This document shows positions 1-5,637 of a stretch of DNA of 5,637 bases, one piece after another. The stretch is taken from NCBI GenBank assembly GCA_001822215.1, contig MHQD01000023.1, forward strand, positions 641 to 6,277. The letters run 5' to 3'. The translations under genes were made by a program, and so were the position numbers. This DNA comes from Candidatus Sungbacteria bacterium RIFCSPHIGHO2_01_FULL_50_25 (GTDB lineage: Bacteria; Patescibacteriota; Minisyncoccia; Sungbacterales; HO2-52-23). The stretch's first letter is position 1. The number at the start of each line of letters is the position of its first letter. Below the pieces are notes generated by a model, which worked only from the letters and a program-made list of their open reading frames with translations, made no database searches and was not told where the DNA came from.

Positions 1-1705
1 CCTCTTCCACCCCCTTCACCCCTTTTATTTTTATCATCAATTTTTCGAGTTCTTGGCGGTTTTTGAGAATTGCGTGAATGATCAAGACCGGAAACGTCCG
101 GTTTTTTGTTTCCATTCCGACGTTTTTCAGATTTATTTTCGATTGCGCGAAGGCATTTGTGACATCACGCAAAAGCCCGATGCGGTCGTGCGCGGTTACG
201 CGAAATTCAACCAATTCGCCTCCGGGTTTTTGAAATTTTCGTTCCTCTTCCGTTTTTCGTATGAATGATGATATTTTTTTTCTTGCCTCTGTGCTTTTGA
301 CGACCTGAAGCCAGTCGGGATTCGGCTTTTTATTTTTTTGAGTAAGAATTTCTATGATGTCGCCGTTTCGCAGCGGGTGATCGAGCGCGACCATTTTTCC
401 GTTCACGCGCGCGCCGACTGCGGTATTTCCGATTTGGGTGTGGACGTGGTAGGCGAAATCCACGGGCGTTGATCCTTCCGGGAGGTCGAAGACGTCGCCT
501 TTCGGCGTGAGGACGAATATTCTATTTTTGAAAAAGTCTATTTTCAGGGATTCGAGGAATTCGTTCGGATTCTCAAATTCTTTTTGCCATTCGCGCAATT
601 GCTGAATCCAGGCGGCCTGCTTTTTATGGGCAAACGATTGTTTTCCCTCTTTTGCGGCGTCCGGTTCGCGCTTTTTGAATTCGGTGTAGGCCCAGTGGGC
701 CGCGATTCCGGCCTCTGCCTCCGCGTGCATCTCCGGAGTCCGCATCTGGATTTCCACGGGCTTTCCGTCAATGCCGAATACGGTCGTATGGAGCGATCTA
801 TAGCCATTCGGCTTCGGGAGCGCGATATAGTCCTTTATTTTTCCCGGTAAGGGCGGCCAGAGTTTGTGGATAACGCCTAAGGCGCCGTAGCAGGCCTCGA
901 TCGAGGGCACGATCACGCGAAGCGCTACGATATCCGTGATTTTTTCAATATCCATGTCATATTTCAGAAGCTTTTTGTAGAGCGAATATTTGTGTTTTTT
1001 CCTTGCGTGGATGTCTATTGCAGGGATATGCTCTTTTTCAAGCTCGCTTAAAAGAAGCGGCTTTAGTGTTTTAATATATCGGTCTGCGTCCGCGTAGCGC
1101 TCGCGCGCGTGGTCCTCGATCCATGCATGTTCTTCGGGGTAGACATAGGGAAACGCAAGGTCCTCAAGGTCGCCGGAAAGTTCGGTCATACCGAGGCGGT
1201 AGGCGAGAGACGCATAGATTTCGATGGTCTCGAGCGCGATTCGCTTTTGTTTTTCCGGCGCAAGAAACGAAAGCGTTTCCATGTTGTGGACTCTATCGAC
1301 GAGTTTCAAAATGACGATGCGAATATCTTCTCCGATCGCGAGAAACATTTTTCGCAAGCTCTCGGCGGTCCGTTCGCTCCCTTTGTATTTTATTTTGTTG
1401 AGCTTGGTGACGCCTTCAACGAGGAATGCGATTTCCTCTCCGAATCCCTTTTGAATGTCCGTAATCGTATATTTCGTATCCTCGCAGACGTCGTGCAAAA
1501 ACGCGGCCGCAATCGCGGGGACATCAAGATGCATTTCGATAAGGCGTTCCGCTGTTGCAAGCGGGTGCGAGATAAATGGCGCGCCGGATTTTCGTTTCTG
1601 TCCTTCGTGCGCGCGCGTTGCAAATTCATACGCGCGGTGAAGAAGCGCGATTTCGTCATCCGTATGTTCCGGTTTTAATTTTTCGAAGAGTTCCTTGGCT
1701 CCCAT
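1..1705 (-). CDS. relA: RelA/SpoT-family bifunctional (p)ppGpp synthetase/hydrolase, 3' end cut by window edge
   Basis: Makes and degrades the alarmone (p)ppGpp in the cytoplasm, the signal of the stringent response. Minus-strand translation from the ATG at 1705-1703 is open for 568 codons to the window edge. Domains in order: HD hydrolase (about residues 20-180) with H47, HDxxED at 71-76 and N141 of RVHN, so the metal and substrate ligands look intact; synthetase (about 230-340) with KHKYSLYKK, D258, KDYIALPKPNGYRSLHTT at 291-308, EIQMRT at 318-323 and GIAAHW at 333-338; TGS (about 390-455) with H422 and GARVNG; ACT (about 498-568). The motif before KDY reads KIKD, a conservative form of the RxKD typical of bifunctional enzymes. 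The helical and zinc-finger/RIS region usually found between TGS and ACT is absent, leaving a linker of about 40 residues. The ACT domain is nearly complete, so the stop should lie a few codons outside. The start is supported by the adjacent promoter; no Shine-Dalgarno is seen at a usable distance. Family call is firm; relA versus spoT or rel is only a naming choice. Confidence 0.95.
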   Translation of the reverse strand, partial: MGAKELFEKLKPEHTDDEIALLHRAYEFATRAHEGQKRKSGAPFISHPLATAERLIEMHLDVPAIAAAFLHDVCEDTKYTITDIQKGFGEEIAFLVEGVTKLNKIKYKGSERTAESLRKMFLAIGEDIRIVILKLVDRVHNMETLSFLAPEKQKRIALETIEIYASLAYRLGMTELSGDLEDLAFPYVYPEEHAWIEDHARERYADADRYIKTLKPLLLSELEKEHIPAIDIHARKKHKYSLYKKLLKYDMDIEKITDIVALRVIVPSIEACYGALGVIHKLWPPLPGKIKDYIALPKPNGYRSLHTTVFGIDGKPVEIQMRTPEMHAEAEAGIAAHWAYTEFKKREPDAAKEGKQSFAHKKQAAWIQQLREWQKEFENPNEFLESLKIDFFKNRIFVLTPKGDVFDLPEGSTPVDFAYHVHTQIGNTAVGARVNGKMVALDHPLRNGDIIEILTQKNKKPNPDWLQVVKSTEARKKISSFIRKTEEERKFQKPGGELVEFRVTAHDRIGLLRDVTNAFAQSKINLKNVGMETKNRTFPVLIIHAILKNRQELEKLMIKIKGVKGVEE

Positions 1706-1721
1706 AGTGTAGACAGTGTAG
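1706..1721 (-). repeat. short tandem direct repeat CTACACT at the RelA/SpoT start
   Basis: The heptamer CTACACT occurs twice on the minus strand, at 1721-1715 and 1712-1706, with starts 9 bp apart. The first copy contains the predicted -10 box and the second ends directly at the ATG. The second copy could be a decoy or alternative -10 box, half of a regulator site, or chance. The repeat itself is visible; any function is inference. Confidence 0.4.
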
Positions 1722-1743
1722 TCCGATTTTCGCCTTCTTTCAA
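1715..1743 (-). promoter_or_regulatory. sigma70-type promoter of the RelA/SpoT gene
   Basis: On the minus strand, a -35 box TTGAAA (1743-1738) is followed by exactly 17 bp and a -10 box TACACT (1720-1715). Each box differs from the consensus at only one or two positions, and the spacing is optimal. It lies between the topA terminator and the RelA/SpoT start, where a promoter is expected. Counting 6 to 7 bases on from the -10 box puts transcription start at about 1709-1708, only 3-4 bases before the ATG at 1705, so the mRNA is predicted to be leaderless or nearly so. This is a prediction from sequence alone. Confidence 0.72.
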
Positions 1744-1756
1744 TTTCGCGCGCGGT

Positions 1757-1790
1757 AATAGAAAAGCGCCCCCTGGGCGCTTTTTTCTAT
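1757..1790 (-). terminator. Rho-independent terminator of the mfd-dprA-topA unit
   Basis: Just past the topA stop, the minus strand forms a perfect 10-bp stem, AAAAGCGCCC (1784-1775) with GGGCGCTTTT (1771-1762), and a 3-base AGG loop. The pairing can extend outward to ATAG/CTAT (1790-1787 with 1761-1758) with two bulged A residues. The descending arm ends in TTTTCTATT, an acceptable U-rich tail for minus-strand transcripts. The plus strand has a better tail (six T), so the hairpin could work in both directions, but no plus-strand gene in the window would need it. It separates topA from the promoter that starts 14 bp further on. Confidence 0.8.
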
Positions 1791-1792
1791 AT

Positions 1793-3826
1793 TCATTTTT
1801 TTTGTTTTCCTTCCGGAGGTTTTCGCGGATCGGTCCAGGAAGCATAGTCGCAGGCGGGGTATCGGGAACAGCCGAAAAATATTCGTCCGCGTTTTGTGCG
1901 GCGGATGATGACGTCGCCCTCGATGCATTTCGGGCATTTCATATCGATTGTCTCGGGCGCGGTTTTAATCGTCTTTGTGTTTTTGCAATCAGGGAATCCG
2001 GAGCAGGCCAAAAATTTTCCGAACCTTCCCTGGCGGATGACCATCCGCTTCCCGCATTTTTCGCATATTTCGTCTGTTTCCTCAATCATGTTTTTTTTCT
2101 CAACGCTTTCATATTTTTCCGCGAGGTGTTTTGCAAACGGTTCATAGAATTCGCGGATCACGGGCTGCCACTCTTTCGAGCCCTCCGCAATCTCATCAAG
2201 CTCTTCTTCCATGCGCGCGGTGAACTGGATATCGACGACTTCGGGAAAATGCTCGACGAGCATGTCATTTACCAAGAGTCCGGTTTCTCTCGGCTTCAGG
2301 TACCGCCGCTCGTAGCGCTCGACATACCCGCGGCTCTGTATTGTAGAAATAATCGGAGCGTATGTCGAGGGCCTGCCGATGCCGTTTTCTTCGAGCGCTT
2401 TGACGAGTGACGCTTCGGTGAACCGGGGCGGCGGCTCGGTGAAATGCTGTATGGGCTTTATTCCCTTGCACAAAAGTTCTTCGTTTTGTTCAAGCACGGG
2501 GAGGGTTGTTTCGGTGAACTTTGTGGGATAGATTTTGAGAAATCCGTCGAACTTCATGATTTGCCCGGTTGCCCGGAACGTATAGCTTCCAGTCTTTTTC
2601 TCGGGAGTTCCCTCGATATCGATCGATGTCGTGTCAAAAAGCGCTTGGGGCATTTGGGATGCGATGAAACGCCGCCAGACAAGGTCATAGAGCCGGAATT
2701 GACTATGGTCGAGATATTGTTTTATCGATTCCGGAGTTCGGGCGGGATCGGTCGGACGGATCGCTTCGTGGGCTTCTTGGGCGCCTTTTGACGTGGTCTT
2801 GAACACGCGTGGCTCTGAGAGCGCATAGTTTTTGCCGACCTCATCTGCAAGGAATTTTTTCGCTTCACGCACTGAATCTTGAGAAAGATTCAATGAATCG
2901 GTGCGCATATAGGTGATGAGACCAAGGGACCCCTCACTTCCCAGCTCAATTCCTTCATAGAGCTGCTGTGCGACGACCATGGTGCGTTTTGCGGAAAATC
3001 CGAGGCGGCGGAATGCGTCTTGCTGGAGAGTGGAAGTCGTAAACGGCGGGAACGGATTTTTCGTGGTCGCTTTTTTCTCGACAGTTCCCACGCGCCACGA
3101 TGCGCCGGCGAGCGCATCGGTAACCTCGCGCGCAGCTTTTTCATTCTGTATGGAAAATTTCTCGAGCGGTTTTCCGTCAATCTTTGAAAGATTTGCTTCA
3201 AACTCCTCCGAGTGCTTTTTCGAGTTGAAGATTCCCGATACCGTCCAATATTCTTCCGGCTTGAATGCTTCGATTTCGCGTTCGCGCTCGACAATGAGGC
3301 GCACAGCCGCCGACTGGACGCGTCCCGCAGAAAGCCCGCGATAGATTTTTTTCCACAAAAACGGAGACAGTTTATATCCGACAAGGCGATCGAGGATTCG
3401 GCGCGCCTGCTGAGCGTTTATGCGGTTGAGATCAAGATCGCGCGGGTTCGCGAGCGCGTCTTCAATTGCGCGCTTGGTGATTTCATGAAATACGATCCGC
3501 TCAATGTTGTCTCCGGGCCTGTCCTCGAGACCGAGCGCGGAAATCAAATGCCACGCGATTGCCTCTCCCTCGCGGTCCTCGTCAGTCGCGAGGATGATTT
3601 TGTCCGCTTTTTTCGCAGCCCCCTTTAATAGTTTTACCGCTTTTGACGCTTTGCGGGGCACGATGTACTGCGGTTCAAAGTTTTTTTCGACATCAACGCC
3701 GAGTTTTGAGGTAGGCAGATCGCGAATATGCCCGTAGGAAGACTCCACAACGAAGTCCGCCCCAAGGAATCGGGAGATCGTTCTTGCTTTGGTTGGCGAT
3801 TCAACAATAACGAGTTTTGTTCCCAT
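1793..3826 (-). CDS. topA: DNA topoisomerase I (type IA)
   Basis: Relaxes negatively supercoiled DNA by cutting and passing single strands; essential for supercoiling balance behind RNA polymerase. The 677-residue product starts MGTKLVIVESPTKA, the usual TopA N-terminus. Toprim domain (about 3-115): E9 plus D82, D84 and E86 in TDEDREGEAIAWH, the Mg-binding acidic triad. The central domain has INAQQARRILDRLVGYKLSP (136-155), GLSAGRVQSAAVRLIVERE (164-182), the catalytic Y306 and R308 in GLITYMRTDSL, and AHEAIRPTD (352-360). NGIGRPSTYAPIISTIQ is at 481-497. The C-terminus carries two CxxC zinc ribbons: C588/C591/C608/C614 and C631/C634/C653/C659. It is shorter than the E. coli enzyme (865 residues), mainly through fewer C-terminal DNA-binding repeats, and ends in a basic tail. 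The ATG lies 8 bp after the dprA stop with no evident Shine-Dalgarno, so translational coupling is likely. The gene ends in TGA just before a terminator. No catalytic residue is missing. Confidence 0.98.
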   Translation of the reverse strand: MGTKLVIVESPTKARTISRFLGADFVVESSYGHIRDLPTSKLGVDVEKNFEPQYIVPRKASKAVKLLKGAAKKADKIILATDEDREGEAIAWHLISALGLEDRPGDNIERIVFHEITKRAIEDALANPRDLDLNRINAQQARRILDRLVGYKLSPFLWKKIYRGLSAGRVQSAAVRLIVEREREIEAFKPEEYWTVSGIFNSKKHSEEFEANLSKIDGKPLEKFSIQNEKAAREVTDALAGASWRVGTVEKKATTKNPFPPFTTSTLQQDAFRRLGFSAKRTMVVAQQLYEGIELGSEGSLGLITYMRTDSLNLSQDSVREAKKFLADEVGKNYALSEPRVFKTTSKGAQEAHEAIRPTDPARTPESIKQYLDHSQFRLYDLVWRRFIASQMPQALFDTTSIDIEGTPEKKTGSYTFRATGQIMKFDGFLKIYPTKFTETTLPVLEQNEELLCKGIKPIQHFTEPPPRFTEASLVKALEENGIGRPSTYAPIISTIQSRGYVERYERRYLKPRETGLLVNDMLVEHFPEVVDIQFTARMEEELDEIAEGSKEWQPVIREFYEPFAKHLAEKYESVEKKNMIEETDEICEKCGKRMVIRQGRFGKFLACSGFPDCKNTKTIKTAPETIDMKCPKCIEGDVIIRRTKRGRIFFGCSRYPACDYASWTDPRKPPEGKQKK

Positions 3827-3834
3827 TCAACGTA

Positions 3835-4920
3835 TTAGACAATTCGTTCGTAGGTTTCGCTTCCGGCGTTCCGGATGCGGCCTTTTAACTCAAGAAGAGA
3901 TAATGACGCAATAATGATTGGCGTGTCAAGTCCGGTGAGGTGTTTTATGTCGTCGACCGTGCGCGGCTCCGTAAGAATGTTCATAACGAATGATTCGTGT
4001 TCATTGAGCGGCTCTTCGGGCGCGCTTTTTGTAGTATAGTCTATTCCGTATTCCTTCAAAATATCTTCTCCACAGGAAACGAGTTTCGCGCCCTCCTGGA
4101 TGAGCGCGTTTGTTCCTCTTGACGAAAGGGAAAATATCGATCCCGGAACCGCAAATACATCGCGGTTTTGTTCGAGCGCAAAACGCGCGGTAATGAGCGC
4201 TCCGGATTTTTCCTGCGCCTCAACAACAAGAACACCTTTTGAAAGTCCGGAAATAATCCTGTTTCGTGCGGGGAAGTGCTCCTTTAATGCCGGAGTTTTC
4301 GGCGGGTATTCCGAGACGACCGCGCCGCCGGACTCGGCAATGCGGCGCGCAAGGCTGCGGTTTGGCGGAGGATAAAGCGATTCGTCGTCAATGCCCGAGC
4401 CAAGAACAGCAATAGTTGCGCCGTTTGCATCAAGAGTAGTGCGGTGCGCGATTGCATCAATCCCAAGCGCAAGGCCGCTTATGATACACGCGCCTGCGCG
4501 CGCGAGTGTTTCGGTTATTGCTTCTGCGGCCTGTATTCCGTAGGACGTCGGCTTTCTCGTGCCTACGACGCCGATGGGAAGCCCCGCGGAAAAGACGTTC
4601 GGGTTTCCGCTTCCATATAAAAGAAAGGGCGGGTGGGGGATTTCTTGGAGCGTTGCGGGGTAGTCAGGGTCTTTTTCGCGGATAAGCCATATACTCGCAC
4701 GCATTAATGTTTCGAGCTCGCGATCCGGGTCAAGTGAAGGCCGCTTCCACGATACTGCGGCTATTGCCTTCTCGTCGAGCCCGGCGTTTCTCAATATTCC
4801 TTCATCCGCGCGCCACGCCTCTTCAAACGACGGAAAATACGCCGCAAGAGTACGGAGCGTTTTTCCGGTGACTGACGGGATTGATGCGAGTGCATGGAGG
4901 AATTTTAGGTCATTTGTCAT
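3835..4920 (-). CDS. dprA: DNA-processing protein DprA (Smf)
   Basis: Binds incoming single-stranded DNA and loads RecA during natural transformation; also widely kept in bacteria not known to be competent. From ATG 4920 the product has 361 residues. Domains: N-terminal SAM/HhH-like helical region (about 1-65); Rossmann-like DprA core (about 80-290) with VGTRKPTSYG (119-128), ISGLALGIDAIAHRTTL (147-163), AVLGSGIDDESLYPPPN (171-187), SEYPP (203-207), FPARNRIISGLSKGVLVVEA (216-235), SGALITA (239-245) and VFAVPG (255-260); C-terminal winged-helix-like domain (about 305-361). The reading frame also allows a TTG start at 4959 (374 residues), but the extra 13 residues do not resemble the family. 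The ATG start follows a weak GAG at suitable distance and aligns with the usual DprA N-terminus, so it is preferred. It lies between the mfd-like gene (44 bp gap) and topA (8 bp gap); dprA next to topA is a common arrangement in several bacterial groups. Confidence 0.96.
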   Translation of the reverse strand: MTNDLKFLHALASIPSVTGKTLRTLAAYFPSFEEAWRADEGILRNAGLDEKAIAAVSWKRPSLDPDRELETLMRASIWLIREKDPDYPATLQEIPHPPFLLYGSGNPNVFSAGLPIGVVGTRKPTSYGIQAAEAITETLARAGACIISGLALGIDAIAHRTTLDANGATIAVLGSGIDDESLYPPPNRSLARRIAESGGAVVSEYPPKTPALKEHFPARNRIISGLSKGVLVVEAQEKSGALITARFALEQNRDVFAVPGSIFSLSSRGTNALIQEGAKLVSCGEDILKEYGIDYTTKSAPEEPLNEHESFVMNILTEPRTVDDIKHLTGLDTPIIIASLSLLELKGRIRNAGSETYERIV

Positions 4921-4964
4921 AGATATCTCGACGGTAGAAGAAATGTAGGATTTTTGCAAATGTG

Positions 4965-5637
4965 CTATGCGCCGCCTTTGAGTTCTTCAACCGCCTCCGA
5001 GAGCATATGACAATATAAATTGAGCCCGACCTTGTTTATCGCGCCCGCCTGCTCTTTTCCGAGAATATTTCCTGCGCCTCGAATTTCAAGGTCGCGGAGC
5101 GCGATCGCGTAACCCGCGCCAAGCTCCGCGTATTCCTTGAGGGTTTCCAGGCGGTCGAGTGATTTTTCCGTCAGATGTTTTGGTTTGTACAAAAAATATG
5201 CAAATGCTTCGTGTGGCCCGCGCCCGATTCTTCCGCGAAGCTGGTGCGCTTGTGCGAGGCCAAGGCGCGTTGCGTCATCCACTATGAGGGTATTAGCCGA
5301 CGAGATATCAAGACCGTTTTCTATAATAGTAGTTGCAAGAAGAATATCGATTTCTTTTTCGCGAAATCCATCCATCGTGCGAATAAGTTCGCGCTCATCC
5401 ATGCGTCCGTGGATAATGCCGATTTTGGGGGCGCGGCGCGCTCCCGCATGCGCAAAGAGAACTTCCAATTTTTCCCGCGCGCGGCCGATTGTTTCTATCC
5501 TGTTATGAAGGAAATATACTTGTCCGTTGCGCGCGAGCTCGGTGCGGATTGCTTCTTTGATCATTTTTTCCGAATACGGGAGGACAAATGTGTGTATGGG
5601 TTTTCGCTCTGGCGGCGGGGTTTCCAAAACCGACATA
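4965..5637 (-). CDS. mfd: Mfd-like transcription-repair coupling factor, C-terminal helicase part; 5' end outside window
   Basis: Mfd is an ATP-driven dsDNA translocase that removes stalled RNA polymerase and recruits UvrA for nucleotide excision repair. Only the last 224 or so codons are present. The MSVLETPPPERKPI near the edge matches the internal Mfd segment just before RecA-like helicase domain 2, so that Met is not taken as the start. Numbering from it: HGRMDERE (76-83), motif V ATTIIENGLDISSANT (101-116), motif VI QLRGRIGRG (132-140), and the TRG motif GAGYAIALRDLEIRGAGNIL (173-192), followed by GKEQAG, the element shared with RecG that couples ATPase activity to translocation. The spelling DLEIRGAGNILGKEQ is of the Mfd rather than the RecG type. 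The protein stops (TAG) at LKGGA, just after the helicase core, so the C-terminal D7 domain of about 150 residues is missing. A RecG-like or other SF2 translocase is a less likely alternative; the missing N-terminal part would decide. Confidence 0.88.
   Translation of the reverse strand, partial: MSVLETPPPERKPIHTFVLPYSEKMIKEAIRTELARNGQVYFLHNRIETIGRAREKLEVLFAHAGARRAPKIGIIHGRMDERELIRTMDGFREKEIDILLATTIIENGLDISSANTLIVDDATRLGLAQAHQLRGRIGRGPHEAFAYFLYKPKHLTEKSLDRLETLKEYAELGAGYAIALRDLEIRGAGNILGKEQAGAINKVGLNLYCHMLSEAVEELKGGA

Noticed and set aside
53..268. Plus-strand open frame of 71 codons near the left edge
   Set aside because: Antisense to the ACT domain of the RelA/SpoT gene, which is clearly coding on the minus strand.
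1485..1640. Runs of alternating GC (cgcgcg) as possible repeats or Z-DNA sites
   Set aside because: Such runs occur throughout the window inside coding sequence and follow Ala/Arg codon use; no ordered repeat unit was seen.
1109..1678. Plus-strand open frame of 189 codons
   Set aside because: It lies wholly antisense to the HD domain of the RelA/SpoT gene, has no recognisable family features and shows low-complexity F/R-rich content typical of a shadow frame.
1733..1739. AAGAAGG on the minus strand as the ribosome site of the RelA/SpoT gene
   Set aside because: It lies about 27 bases from the ATG, with no start codon at a usable distance, and falls in the spacer of the predicted promoter.
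1802..2410. Plus-strand open frame of 202 codons
   Set aside because: Antisense to the conserved C-terminal part of topA, whose zinc ribbons and motifs explain the sequence fully; the F/R-rich translation looks like a shadow.
2890..3384. Minus-strand open frame of 164 codons in another phase
   Set aside because: Overlaps the topA core in a different phase; the S/R-rich product has no domain features.
4918..4960. A separate promoter between mfd and dprA
   Set aside because: TTGCAA and TATCTA are present on the minus strand but are 28 bp apart, too far for a sigma70 promoter.
5634..5636. ATG of MSVLETPP as a true start of the mfd-like gene
   Set aside because: The residues match an internal Mfd segment ahead of helicase domain 2, and the first RecA-like domain must lie upstream, so the gene is cut by the window edge rather than starting there.

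Overview
The window holds four genes, all on the minus strand. They are ordinary bacterial housekeeping genes: a partial mfd-type helicase, dprA, topA, and a RelA/SpoT-family (p)ppGpp gene that runs off the left edge. The compact protein versions, very tight packing, near-absence of Shine-Dalgarno sequences and several motif details (for example the GIDDESLYPPPN form of the DprA loop) suggest a streamlined genome of the Patescibacteria/CPR type, most likely Parcubacteria-like. This taxonomic call is an inference from style, not from a marker gene. The genetic code looks standard: topA ends in TGA directly before its terminator, and no in-frame TGA is needed elsewhere.

In the direction of transcription (right to left) the layout is as follows. 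(1) 5637-4965 is the C-terminal part of an Mfd-like translocase; its 5' end lies outside the window. (2) 4920-3835 is dprA, 44 bp after the mfd stop. (3) 3826-1793 is topA, 8 bp after the dprA stop. These three are probably one transcript, which ends at a GC-rich hairpin at 1757-1790. (4) A clear sigma70-type promoter (TTGAAA, 17 bp, TACACT) at 1715-1743 then starts a new unit, the RelA/SpoT-family gene from 1705 to beyond position 1. The -10 box lies so close to the ATG that the mRNA should be leaderless or nearly so. That gene has no closed reading frame in the window because its stop is just outside; it was found by translating the minus strand.

The mfd-dprA-topA block groups proteins that act on DNA: an SF2 translocase that clears stalled RNA polymerase, an ssDNA-binding recombination mediator, and the topoisomerase that relaxes negative supercoils. 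The (p)ppGpp gene is a separate stringent-response unit. No stretch longer than 90 bp lacks a gene. No tRNA, rRNA, CRISPR array, insertion sequence or phage gene was seen. I found no evidence of a new biological system. The points most worth a second look are the missing C-terminal D7 domain of the Mfd homologue, the shortened RelA/SpoT domain layout, and the predicted leaderless promoter.
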